From an uncultured Lachnospiraceae bacterium (GTDB lineage Bacteria; Bacillota; Clostridia; Lachnospirales; Lachnospiraceae): a stretch of 64,000 nt of DNA. Below the pieces are notes generated by a model that was not told where the DNA came from, ran no database searches, and saw only the letters and a list, made by a program, of their open reading frames with translations. Below, piece after piece: positions 51,553 to 59,769 of the stretch. The stretch is taken from contig CABUPO010000001.1 of the NCBI GenBank assembly GCA_902493385.1, positions 124,001-188,000 on the forward strand. Reading direction: 5' to 3'. The position numbers and the translations under genes were made by a program. Numbering within the stretch: the stretch's first letter is position 1; each line of letters begins with the position of its first letter.

Positions 51553-52621
51553 CAATTGTCCCTCCGCCTGCGACTATATCTCCATCATATAAAACCACAG
51601 ACTGTCCGTGTGTTATTGCACGTACAGGTTCATCAAATATGACCTCAACCTTTCCTGAAGATAACACATGCGCCACAGCATCCTGCTCCTTTTGGCTGTA
51701 TCTGGTTTTTGCAGTAACTCTGATATAACCTTTAGGACAACAGGATGATATCCAGTTAAAATCATCTGCTATAAGACGGCTGCTGAACAGGTCTTCATTT
51801 TTGCCAAGCACAATTTCATTGGTATCCAGTCTTTTTTCACATACAAATGCAGGCTCCTTCAGCGACAGGCCAAGCCCCTTTCTCTGGCCTATTGTGTAAC
51901 CTATAATTCCCTTATGCCTTCCAAGCACTTCTCCGTCTTTTGTTACAAAATTTCCTTCCGGATAATCTTTTTTGGTATAAGTCCTTATAAATGATGCGTA
52001 ATCCCCGCCAGGTACAAAACATATATCCTGGCTGTCACGCTTATCTGCATTAATAAACCCCTGCTCCTCTGCAATATCTCGTATCTGAGGCTTAGTATAT
52101 TCTCCAAGCGGAAACAGCGTATGCGAAAGCTGCTCCTGCGTAAGTGAATAAAGAACATAGCTTTGGTCTTTTGAAGCATCAAGCCCCTTTTTCAACAGAT
52201 ATCTTCCTTTATCCTCATCATATTCAATTCTGGCATAATGGCCTGTTGCAACATAATCATAACCAAGAAGCATAGCCTTATCGTAAAGCTTCTCGAACTT
52301 CATATAACGATTACAGTCAATACATGGATTCGGGGTCATGCCGTTTTCATAAGCATATATGAACCGTTCAATTACCTGCCTGTTAAAATCCTCTTTAAAA
52401 TTGAACACATAAAACGGGATATTGAGCCTTGCCGCAACGTTTCTTGCATCAAATACATCATCTGCCGAACAGCAGGTTTTATCTGAATCAATGCATATAT
52501 CTTCATTACCGTACAGCTTCATTGTCGCGCCCGCACACTCATATCCCTTAAAATTAAGAAGAGCGGCGGCAACAGAACTGTCCACTCCGCCACTCATTGC
52601 AATTAATACTTTATTTTTCAT
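51539..52621 (-). CDS. mnmA: tRNA-specific 2-thiouridylase MnmA
   Basis: 360 residues. PP-loop AMSGGVDSSVAAALL (residues 8-22), Cys in TPNPCIDCNRYMKF near residue 97 and the second active cysteine in DSQDICFVPGGDYASFI near residue 198. It adds sulfur to U34 of Lys, Glu and Gln tRNAs, receiving it from a cysteine desulfurase; nifS lies in the same operon. Starts within the end of the IscU-like gene (11-base overlap). Confidence 0.95.
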   Translation of the reverse strand: MKNKVLIAMSGGVDSSVAAALLNFKGYECAGATMKLYGNEDICIDSDKTCCSADDVFDARNVAARLNIPFYVFNFKEDFNRQVIERFIYAYENGMTPNPCIDCNRYMKFEKLYDKAMLLGYDYVATGHYARIEYDEDKGRYLLKKGLDASKDQSYVLYSLTQEQLSHTLFPLGEYTKPQIRDIAEEQGFINADKRDSQDICFVPGGDYASFIRTYTKKDYPEGNFVTKDGEVLGRHKGIIGYTIGQRKGLGLSLKEPAFVCEKRLDTNEIVLGKNEDLFSSRLIADDFNWISSCCPKGYIRVTAKTRYSQKEQDAVAHVLSSGKVEVIFDEPVRAITHGQSVVLYDGDIVAGGGTIVSVH

Positions 52622-52985
52622 TTTTGCTGTAATAATCCTCTATTGCCGCCTTAATAGCTTCCTCTGCAAGAACAGAACAGTGAACCTTCTGAGGCGGAAG
52701 CCCGTCAAGCGCTTCTACTACTGCTTTATTAGTAAGCTCAAGCGCCTCTGCAACCGGCTTTCCTTTAATCATCTCTGTAGCCATTGAACTTGATGCTATC
52801 GCCGAGCCGCAGCCAAATGTATTGAATTTGACATCAGTAATAATGTCGTCTTCTACTTTAATATATATCTTCATTATGTCTCCGCATTTTGCGTTGCCTA
52901 CTTCGCCGATACCGTCAGCATCTTCAATTTTACCTACATTTCTTGGATTCTGAAAATGATCCATTACCTTTTCACTGTATAGCAT
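52611..52985 (-). CDS. Iron-sulfur scaffold IscU/NifU-like
   Basis: 124 residues of the IscU type. Cluster-binding cysteines are in GNAKCGD (near residue 34), FGCGSAIASSS (near residue 59) and KVHCSVLAEEA (near residue 103), with Asp in GDIM. It assembles Fe-S clusters on sulfur from NifS. 17 bases after nifS; overlaps mnmA by 11 bases. AAGGGAGAATAG precedes the ATG. Confidence 0.93.
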   Translation of the reverse strand: MLYSEKVMDHFQNPRNVGKIEDADGIGEVGNAKCGDIMKIYIKVEDDIITDVKFNTFGCGSAIASSSMATEMIKGKPVAEALELTNKAVVEALDGLPPQKVHCSVLAEEAIKAAIEDYYSKNEK

Positions 52986-53002
52986 AACTATTCTCCCTTT
53001 CT

Positions 53003-54193
53003 TTATGCAAAATAAAATTCCTTTTTACCTTTTACAAGATCATCCCATACAGGCGACATGTTCCTAAGATACTCCACAACTTCGCCGACCGATTTTATAA
53101 TATAATCAATTTCTTCCTCTGTGTTCTCGTCGCTTATCGAAAGTCTCAGCGAACCATGCGCGACCTCATGCGGAAGTCCTATAGCTAAAAGAACGTGGCT
53201 TGGGTCAAGCGAACCTGATGTGCATGCGGAACCCGAAGACGCCGATATACCCTTTGCATCTAACAAAAGAAGCAGAGATTCACCTTCTATTCCTTCAAAA
53301 CAGAAGTTTACCGTACCCGGAAGTCTTTTCTCTCTGTCCCCGTTAAGCCTTGAGTGAGGAATCTTACTGATTCCTTCTATAAGCCTGTCTCTTAAAACAG
53401 AAACCTTCGCCGCCGCCTCATCAATGCGGGCGCATGATTCTGAAAGAGCCGTTGCCATAGACGCTATCGCCGGAAGATTCTCTGTTCCGGCTCTCTTTCC
53501 TCTCTCCTGCGCTCCTCCCTCTATAAGGTTAGTAACCGGTATGCCTTTCTTTGCATACAGCGCTCCGCACCCTTTAGGTCCATGAAACTTATGAGCGGAT
53601 ATTGAAAGCATATCAATATTATCATTTTCCACATCTATTGCAATATGTCCAGCCGCCTGAACTGCGTCAGTATGGAACCACACTCCGCGCTCTCTGCATA
53701 TAGCTCCAATTTCCTTAATCGGCTGAATCGTTCCAATTTCATTATTAGCATACATAATCGTAACCAGAACAGTATCGTCTTTAATTGCTTCGTCAACCTC
53801 TTTGGCAGTTACAATCCCATTATTATGAACATCAAGATAAGTCACCTCAAAGCCTTCTCTTTCTAACTTCTTTAAAGTATGAAGAACCGCATGATGCTCA
53901 AAGGCAGTAGATACAATATGCTTCTTACCTTTCTTTTTACCGTATTCGGCTGCGGACAGAATTGCCTGATTATCAGCTTCGCTTCCGCCCGAAGTAAAAT
54001 ATATCTCCTTTGCGTCCGCATTAATCAGGCGGGCTACAGTCTCTCTTGCTTCCATCAGCTTAACGGCGGCAGTCTGTCCTATCTGATAAAGACTGGAAGG
54101 ATTACCGTAATATGAATCAATATATTCTACCATTACGTCCCTTGCCGCTTTACTCATCTTTGTCGTCGCAGCATTATCTGCATATACTTTCAT
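53003..54193 (-). CDS. nifS: Cysteine desulfurase NifS-type
   Basis: 396 residues of the IscS/NifS class. YADNAATTKMSKAARDVM opening, PLP Lys in SISAHKFHGPKGCG near residue 206, and the active Cys in SSGSACTSGSLDPSHVL near residue 328. It breaks cysteine to alanine and passes sulfur to IscU and MnmA, both encoded downstream. The name iscS is equally used. Confidence 0.94.
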   Translation of the reverse strand: MKVYADNAATTKMSKAARDVMVEYIDSYYGNPSSLYQIGQTAAVKLMEARETVARLINADAKEIYFTSGGSEADNQAILSAAEYGKKKGKKHIVSTAFEHHAVLHTLKKLEREGFEVTYLDVHNNGIVTAKEVDEAIKDDTVLVTIMYANNEIGTIQPIKEIGAICRERGVWFHTDAVQAAGHIAIDVENDNIDMLSISAHKFHGPKGCGALYAKKGIPVTNLIEGGAQERGKRAGTENLPAIASMATALSESCARIDEAAAKVSVLRDRLIEGISKIPHSRLNGDREKRLPGTVNFCFEGIEGESLLLLLDAKGISASSGSACTSGSLDPSHVLLAIGLPHEVAHGSLRLSISDENTEEEIDYIIKSVGEVVEYLRNMSPVWDDLVKGKKEFYFA

Positions 54194-54222
54194 ATTAGTC
54201 TCCTTATCATAAATTATATTCC

Positions 54223-54651
54223 TTATTCACAGCAAAGCTGCTCATCGTGCATATCAATAAGCTCTTTTAATGTCACGCTTTCCAGATAATCATCCACTAC
54301 CTTATCCAGATTACGCCATAAAGGCAGCGAAACACATTCGCCCGCTTTTTCACACTTCTCTGTTTCATCAGAAAGACAGCTTACCGGAGCAAGACTTCCT
54401 TCGGATATCTTAAGTATTGAACCCGCAGTATATTCCTTTGGACTTCTTGTAAGCCTGTATCCGCCGCTTTTACCTCTTAAGCTTTCAACAAAACCAGCCT
54501 TATTCAACAGGCTTATGATTGTCTCAAGATATTTGATTGAAATATCCTGTCTTGCAGCAATCTCTTTTAAAGAAATATACTCGCCGTCATTGTGCTGGGC
54601 AAGATCTATCATTATCTTTAATGCATATCGCCCTTTTGTAGATATTTTCAT
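54223..54651 (-). CDS. iscR: Rrf2/IscR-family iron-sulfur regulator
   Basis: 142 residues from ATG 54651; the 54675 start lacks a ribosome binding site. Winged helix STKGRYALKIMIDLAQHNDG, then IAARQDISIKYLETI near residue 34 are classic Rrf2. Three cysteines in SCLSDETEKC and EKAGEC (near residues 93-106) could bind an Fe-S cluster, as in IscR. It precedes nifS-iscU-mnmA, so it most likely controls them, with the palindrome at 54686-54707 as its site. Confidence 0.9.
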   Translation of the reverse strand: MKISTKGRYALKIMIDLAQHNDGEYISLKEIAARQDISIKYLETIISLLNKAGFVESLRGKSGGYRLTRSPKEYTAGSILKISEGSLAPVSCLSDETEKCEKAGECVSLPLWRNLDKVVDDYLESVTLKELIDMHDEQLCCE

Positions 54652-54685
54652 AACACACACCCAAATTCCTATCATTTTTGTAGGA

Positions 54686-54721
54686 TATTAGTATACTAGC
54701 ACTAATAAACTGTTTTGTAAA
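54686..54721 (-). promoter_or_regulatory. iscR promoter with operator palindrome
   Basis: Minus strand TTTACA (54716-54721), 17 bases, TAGTAT (54693-54698). Perfect arms TATTAGT (54686-54692) and ACTAATA (54701-54707) flank the -10, the site expected for the Rrf2 regulator. A second loose repeat, TCCTA/TAGGA, lies nearer iscR. The whole unit is squeezed into the 75 bases before the sbcC stop. Confidence 0.55.
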
Positions 54722-54726
54722 GAGGT

Positions 54727-57213
54727 TTATACTATTATTTTCAAACAGCTTCCGCTATTCTTGTCCTTTACGACAGCTATCTGCCTGTCAATCCTGTTCT
54801 TAAGCTCCGAAACATGTGAAATAATGCCTATAAGGCAGTTTCCTCCTGAAAGCTCCGACAAGACTTTAACAGCCTGTTCAAGCGAATCTTCATCAAGCGA
54901 GCCAAACCCCTCATCTATAAACATCGAATCTACGCGTATTCCTCCTGCCTTCGACTGTACCTCGTCAGACAATCCGAGCGCAAGAGAAAGCGACGCCATA
55001 AATGATTCTCCGCCCGACAGCGATTTTACATCCCGTACCGAACCGTTATAATGATCAATAATATCAAGATCAAGCCCTCTGTCGCCTCTGTTATCATCCA
55101 CTGACTGCTTCCTTATCATCTCATACTGTCCATTAGTCATTTCCATAAACCTTATATTGGCTTTAACAATTATTCTGTCAAAATAAGCCATCTGCGCATA
55201 TGTTTCAAGAGACGTTCTTTCCTTTCCGGCAAGATTGCCTCCCGCCGTAAGATAAAGCGGATTAACCATCTGCATCGCGCTTTCTATTGCAGAAAGCTCA
55301 GAAAGACATTTCTTGACATTATCAAGAATATTTCTGTCTGTCTCTATTCTCATATGTATATTTTTCTCAGTTATGCTTAAATGCTTCTGCTTATTCATAA
55401 GCTCTTTCTTTAATTTATCATACTCTTGTGTAACTCTTTTTTCCTCGTCTTCAGCGTCGGCTATATCTTTATAGTCAACAGTTTTTTTAAGATTATCCGT
55501 CTCTTCTTTAAGAACCGCAAGCTCTGCCAAAACAGAAGCAAGATTTTCACGGTTCTTCCTTACCTCCTCATCAAGCTTCTCCATCTCATTTTTCTTTTTC
55601 TCAATAACAACACCAAGCTCCTTATACCTTACAGCGCGTTTTTCTTCAGCTTCAATCTGAGCATTAAGAGCGCTTATATCGTCTGACATATTCTTTTTTT
55701 CACTGCAAAGCCATCTGCCCGCCTCATCAAAATCCGTAATGTCAGTAATTTTTTCAAGATTTTTTTGTATTTCTTCTCCAAATATAATAAGTCTTCCCGA
55801 CATATCGCTAAGCTTAGTACGTTCATCCGCCTCCGCCTTATCTGCTTTATCACTTGCCAGCTTACATTTTTTTACCTCATTTTCATCAGGCGTATCTGAA
55901 GAATTTACAGCAGGATGAGGATGCGTAATTGAACCGCATACAGGACATGCGGCGCCCTCCTTAAGCCCGGCTGCAAGCACAGCTGCCTGTCCATTAAGAA
56001 AATCCCTGTTCTTCTTCGCATATATTCCCGAATAATATGCTTTCTTTTCAAGCGATTCCTGATAAGTAATTTTCTGTTTTTCATATTTCTCATTCATTTT
56101 CATATATTCAGAAAATCTGCTTTCAAGCTCGCTTATGTAATCTCTCCGCCTTTTTTTATTATCGCTCTCATTTTTCAAATGTATTATTATCATTTCAGCA
56201 TCAGACAGAGCTTCCTTTTCTTCCATAAGCTTACTAACGGCTTCTTTTCCTTCTGTAAACTTTTTTTTGCCGTCCTGAATCTGCTTATTTAATATATCCG
56301 TCCTTTCCTTTTTTTTCTGATATTCCTGTTCCTTTTTTACTATTTCCTTATACTGACCGCGCTTAACCTTTAAAGCAGCGGAAGCCTTACCCGCCTTAGT
56401 ATCAGCCTCGCTAAGCTTTTTTAAAACCTTTTTAAGCAAAACCGCATTTTCCTTATATAATTTTTCATCGGCGCAAATAAGACTTTCAATAACCTTTAAA
56501 ACCTCGTCAGTGGGAAATTCTTGGCTTTGCGCCTTTTTTGCGTCCTCTGATAACGCGCTGTCCGAAGCATACATAAGACCGCTCATATACTGCTTATAAG
56601 CCTTAAGCACGTCCTCATACTGTGTGTGCAGAGCTTTAGCATCATTAAAAAGCTCATCCTGAAGTCTCTTATACTTTTCAGTGCCGAAAATTTTCTGAAA
56701 TATCTTTCTTCTTTCACTTGTAGGCGACAGTAAAAGCTTTAAAAAATCTCCCTGGGCTATCATCGATATCTGTGAAAACTGCTCCGCGTCAATTCCCATT
56801 ATTTGATATATTTCATCGTCTACATTCGAGCTTCCGCTTACAATACGTCCATCAGGCATAACCAGAACCGCCTCGGCATTTTTTCTCGTATACCCTTGGC
56901 CGCGTTCCTTCTTTCTCATATATGACGGGCTTCGTTTGATAATATATACTGCTTCGCCACATTCAAATTCAAGGATAACCTCTGTCGCGGTATTATCATC
57001 CGCATATTTTGAACGAAGCATTCCCGGCTCGCGCGCTCCTCCGCTTGCAGCTCCATACACGGCATATTTTATAGCGTCAAATATAGTTGTTTTTCCTGCG
57101 CCTGTATCGCCGGTTATCAAATACAGTCCAAACCTTCCAAGCCTGTTAAAATCTATTACAGTTTCTTTCTGATATGGTCCAAATGCAGACATTGTAAGCT
57201 TTAACGGTCTCAT
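54727..57213 (-). CDS. sbcC: Exonuclease subunit SbcC
   Basis: 828 residues from ATG 57213, with GGGAGG 8 bases before it. N-terminal Walker A TGDTGAGKTTIFDAI near residue 33; the Q-loop region follows near residue 140. Long coiled coils (200-400 and 465-690) flank a zinc hook with ACPVCGS near residue 420 (CxxC). C-terminal signature SLSGGESFMASLSLALG near residue 733, Walker B MFIDEGFGSLD near residue 766. With SbcD it cuts DNA hairpins and ends. Shorter than Bacillus SbcC (about 1130). The ATG overlaps the sbcD stop (ATGA). Confidence 0.93.
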   Translation of the reverse strand: MRPLKLTMSAFGPYQKETVIDFNRLGRFGLYLITGDTGAGKTTIFDAIKYAVYGAASGGAREPGMLRSKYADDNTATEVILEFECGEAVYIIKRSPSYMRKKERGQGYTRKNAEAVLVMPDGRIVSGSSNVDDEIYQIMGIDAEQFSQISMIAQGDFLKLLLSPTSERRKIFQKIFGTEKYKRLQDELFNDAKALHTQYEDVLKAYKQYMSGLMYASDSALSEDAKKAQSQEFPTDEVLKVIESLICADEKLYKENAVLLKKVLKKLSEADTKAGKASAALKVKRGQYKEIVKKEQEYQKKKERTDILNKQIQDGKKKFTEGKEAVSKLMEEKEALSDAEMIIIHLKNESDNKKRRRDYISELESRFSEYMKMNEKYEKQKITYQESLEKKAYYSGIYAKKNRDFLNGQAAVLAAGLKEGAACPVCGSITHPHPAVNSSDTPDENEVKKCKLASDKADKAEADERTKLSDMSGRLIIFGEEIQKNLEKITDITDFDEAGRWLCSEKKNMSDDISALNAQIEAEEKRAVRYKELGVVIEKKKNEMEKLDEEVRKNRENLASVLAELAVLKEETDNLKKTVDYKDIADAEDEEKRVTQEYDKLKKELMNKQKHLSITEKNIHMRIETDRNILDNVKKCLSELSAIESAMQMVNPLYLTAGGNLAGKERTSLETYAQMAYFDRIIVKANIRFMEMTNGQYEMIRKQSVDDNRGDRGLDLDIIDHYNGSVRDVKSLSGGESFMASLSLALGLSDEVQSKAGGIRVDSMFIDEGFGSLDEDSLEQAVKVLSELSGGNCLIGIISHVSELKNRIDRQIAVVKDKNSGSCLKIIV

Positions 57214-58346
57214 AGCTCTTCCTCCCATATCTTTTTAATAAGGCTGCCCAAATAATCCTTTTGTGCATCAGTCATTTCTTTATTATTCTGACGTTTATAA
57301 AGCTCAGAAAAAAGCTCCATAGGAGAAGCTTTATTTTCTGCCACGCTCCCTGTAATATATTTATTATTGTTAGTTCTGGTATTATCATATTCCATAAGCA
57401 TAAGATTTTTATATACTATTCTTAAACGCGCCGCCGCATCAGGTATGTCCTCTTCATCAGTAAGTATTATGCGCATATAATCATCCGTACTGATATTTTC
57501 GTAAAACTTCTTTGACATAATATCCATATATCTGCCTTTTATTGTTTTCATATCCCTAAGAGGTTTAAGAGGCGCTGTCCGTACAGATACATTTCCTTTC
57601 TCACGCATATCAACAACAGTAACCGACTTTTTATGCTTTTCCTCAGAAAATGAATATTTCAACGGCGTACCCGAATATCTGATATTATCAGACTTGATAT
57701 TCTGCGGACCATGTATATGCCCAAGCGCAGCATAATCAAATATATCAAATACACATGCATTAACATCATCCAGACCTCCGACAGTCTTCTCCTCTGAATC
57801 AGAACGGCTGGCCCCTGTAACAAACTGATGGGCAATAATTACATTTCTCTGATTCTCATCAATATCAGTATGCTTAAGCGCCGTACTCACCGCATCCGTA
57901 TACGTATCCGTATTTTCTTCACTGTAATATGCTCTGACATGAACCGGCTTAATAAATGGAAGCAGATATACATTAAGCGGTCCATACTCGTCATTTACCG
58001 TCACCTTTTCTACATGACCGTCATACACAGACGAAATGTATATCCCGCTTTCACTTATTATTCTTGATGCAAACGCCATACGCTCAGGCGAATCATGATT
58101 GCCGCTTACAATAAATACCTTCAGGCAAAGCTTTGAAAGCTTAACCACAAAATCATCAAAAAGCTGCACCGCCTCTAATGACGGCACCGCTTTATCATAT
58201 ATATCTCCCGCAATAAATACTGCGTCTGCTTCTTCACTTTTTATAATATCCAAAATCTGCTCTAATATATAACGCTGGTCTGAAATCATCGAAAACCCAT
58301 TAACACGTTTTCCAAGATGCAAATCCGATAAATGTATTATACGCAT
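57210..58346 (-). CDS. sbcD: Exonuclease subunit SbcD
   Basis: 378 residues. Mre11-type nuclease motifs: SDLHLGKRVNG (residues 7-17), AGDIYDKAVPS near residue 46, VSGNHDSPERM near residue 80, and AHQFVTG near residue 167, then ALGHIHGPQN near residue 200. It is the Mn-dependent nuclease partner of SbcC. The small 40-residue ORF lies 18 bases upstream, in the same direction. Confidence 0.94.
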   Translation of the reverse strand: MRIIHLSDLHLGKRVNGFSMISDQRYILEQILDIIKSEEADAVFIAGDIYDKAVPSLEAVQLFDDFVVKLSKLCLKVFIVSGNHDSPERMAFASRIISESGIYISSVYDGHVEKVTVNDEYGPLNVYLLPFIKPVHVRAYYSEENTDTYTDAVSTALKHTDIDENQRNVIIAHQFVTGASRSDSEEKTVGGLDDVNACVFDIFDYAALGHIHGPQNIKSDNIRYSGTPLKYSFSEEKHKKSVTVVDMREKGNVSVRTAPLKPLRDMKTIKGRYMDIMSKKFYENISTDDYMRIILTDEEDIPDAAARLRIVYKNLMLMEYDNTRTNNNKYITGSVAENKASPMELFSELYKRQNNKEMTDAQKDYLGSLIKKIWEEEL

Positions 58347-58364
58347 TTAATTATCCTTCATATT

Positions 58365-58487
58365 TTAATACTCTTCACGCTTTGGATGGTCATCGTCCTT
58401 TTTGTCTTTACCCTTCATCTGAATAGAAACAATAATAACCATCGCTGCAATTATAAGCCAGGGAAGGGCTTTGTAAAATAACTGCAT
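58365..58487 (-). CDS. Small single-pass membrane protein upstream of sbcD
   Basis: 40 residues from ATG 58487, with GGAGG 8 bases upstream. A hydrophobic helix (residues 8-24, LPWLIIAAMVIIVSIQ) is followed by a charged tail (KGKDKKDDDHPKREEY). The good ribosome binding site and clean stop 18 bases before sbcD suggest a real gene. No family was recognised. A 5' leader of about 90 bases contains GC-rich possible hairpins (58520-58570). Confidence 0.6.
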   Translation of the reverse strand: MQLFYKALPWLIIAAMVIIVSIQMKGKDKKDDDHPKREEY

Positions 58488-58590
58488 GTATTATATCCTC
58501 CGTTCAAAACATTTTTAACATCCGCATTCCGCGCCGCATCAGCTCTTTTTCCTGACAGCGGCAGCGGATACAATCCTGATAAAAGTATTA

Positions 58591-58630
58591 TAATAAAGGC
58601 TCTTACGAGTAATCTCGCAGAGCCTTATTA
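58591..58630 (-). terminator. Terminator after rubrerythrin
   Basis: Minus strand AAGGCTCT (58619-58626) with AGAGCCTT (58596-58603), extended by inner CGAG/CTCG pairs, about 30 bases past the rubrerythrin stop, followed by T-rich sequence. It separates rubrerythrin from the sbcDC unit. Confidence 0.75.
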
Positions 58631-58654
58631 TCCTACTTTTGCCCGGCTTGCAAC

Positions 58655-59200
58655 TTAACCGAAGTATCTCTTAAGAAGTCCCTCGAACGCTTTTCCATGA
58701 CGGGCCTCGTCTCTGGCCATCTCATGAACGGTGTCATGGATAGCGTCAAGGCCAAGTTCTTTTGCCTTCTTAGCTATTACCATCTTGCCTGCTGTAGCTC
58801 CACACTCTGCTTCAACACGCATTTCAAGATTCTTCTTGGTACTGTCTGTAACAACTTCTCCAAGTAACTCAGCGAACTTTGCCGCATGCTCTGCTTCTTC
58901 ATAAGCAGCTTTTTCCCAGTAAAGTCCAATCTCAGGATAACCCTCTCTATGGGCAACTCTTGCCATTGCAAGATACATACCAACCTCTGAGCATTCTCCA
59001 TTGAAGTTGTCGCGAAGTCCCTGAAGAATCTCTTCATCTACTCCTTTAGCTACTCCAACAACATGCTCTGCTGCCCATGTACGTCCTTCATCTTCCTGCT
59101 TAATAAACTTATCTGACGAAGCCTTGCATACAGGACATACCTCAGGCGCTGAATCTCCTTCATGAACATAACCACATACTGAACATACATATTTTGCCAT
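58655..59200 (-). CDS. Reverse-order rubrerythrin (peroxidase)
   Basis: 181 residues. Domain order is reversed relative to classical rubrerythrin: an N-terminal rubredoxin-like zinc/iron site (YVCSVCGYVHEG, then CPVCKASS; two CxxC pairs, residues 5-27), then a ferritin-like di-iron domain with ExxH-type ligands (GECSEVGMYLAMARVA near residue 69, YEEAEHAAKFAELL near residue 100 and EMARDEARHGKAF near residue 159). It reduces hydrogen peroxide in anaerobes with NADH-linked partners. The promoter and palindrome before it match those of perR, so it is probably PerR-repressed. GGAGATAT precedes the ATG. Confidence 0.93.
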   Translation of the reverse strand: MAKYVCSVCGYVHEGDSAPEVCPVCKASSDKFIKQEDEGRTWAAEHVVGVAKGVDEEILQGLRDNFNGECSEVGMYLAMARVAHREGYPEIGLYWEKAAYEEAEHAAKFAELLGEVVTDSTKKNLEMRVEAECGATAGKMVIAKKAKELGLDAIHDTVHEMARDEARHGKAFEGLLKRYFG

Positions 59201-59232
59201 AATTATATCTCCTTTTTATATATATTATTTTC

Positions 59233-59257
59233 AATAACAGTAATCGTTACTGTTATT
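59233..59257 (-). promoter_or_regulatory. PerR-type operator before rubrerythrin
   Basis: Perfect arms AATAACAGTAA (59233-59243) and TTACTGTTATT (59247-59257) around TCG. It lies just downstream of the -10 box and shares the half site GTTACTRTTATTA with the perR operator. The binding protein is inferred from context. Confidence 0.7.
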
Positions 59258-59286
59258 ATATTACCTGATAATTTGACGCCTGTCAA
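59258..59286 (-). promoter_or_regulatory. Promoter of rubrerythrin
   Basis: Minus strand TTGACA (59281-59286), 17 bases, TAATAT (59258-59263). Confidence 0.8.
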
Positions 59287-59297
59287 TAGAAAATATT

Positions 59298-59687
59298 TTA
59301 TTTTTTATTTTTACATCCACTGCACCTTCCGTAAAAGTATACGCTGTGACCCTCTATATCCCCGTCAAAACTGCTTCCTGCAAGTGTGTCAATATGTTCG
59401 ATAGAAGGCATCTCAATATCCAGCACTCTGCCGCAGCCGTGACATATAAAATGATAATGCGGGGAAACTCTGCCGTCAAACCTTTCAGAACCATCTCCAC
59501 AGTCAATCTTAACAGCTTCACCATTTGACACAAGAAGATTAAGATTGCGGTACACTGTTCCAAGGCTGATATTCGGAAATTGCTCTCGGACACTATTATA
59601 TACCATCTCTGCTGTAGGATGTTCTTTAGTTGAACCAAGATAATTTCTTATCATATCCCTCTGTCTGCTGTGTTTTAATTGAGCCAT
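59298..59687 (-). CDS. perR: PerR-type Fur-family peroxide regulator
   Basis: 129 residues from ATG 59687. The Fur winged helix (1-80) includes PNISLGTVYRNLNLL, which is the DNA recognition region. Regulatory-metal ligands expected for PerR are present: His in KEHPTAEM near residue 22, Asp in RFDGRVSPHYHF near residue 71 with His-x-His, and Asp in GRVLDIE near residue 91. The structural zinc cysteines are CHGC near residue 82 and CSGC near residue 122. Fur or Zur are less likely because rubrerythrin is adjacent. Autoregulation is likely through the palindrome at 59700-59728. Confidence 0.85.
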   Translation of the reverse strand: MAQLKHSRQRDMIRNYLGSTKEHPTAEMVYNSVREQFPNISLGTVYRNLNLLVSNGEAVKIDCGDGSERFDGRVSPHYHFICHGCGRVLDIEMPSIEHIDTLAGSSFDGDIEGHSVYFYGRCSGCKNKK

Positions 59688-59699
59688 ATTTATCACCCG

Positions 59700-59728
59700 A
59701 TATTAATAATAGTTACTATTATTAATAT
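59700..59728 (-). promoter_or_regulatory. Palindromic operator before perR
   Basis: A 14-1-14 perfect palindrome: left arm ATATTAATAATAGT (59700-59713), centre T, right arm ACTATTATTAATAT (59715-59728). It covers the -10 box of the perR promoter. Confidence 0.75.
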
Positions 59729-59752
59729 AACAGATAAATATTTTACCGTCAA
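59724..59752 (-). promoter_or_regulatory. Promoter of perR
   Basis: Minus strand TTGACG (59747-59752), 17 bases, TATATT (59724-59729). The operator overlaps it. Confidence 0.75.
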
Positions 59753-59769
59753 GCATAAAGATTAATAAG

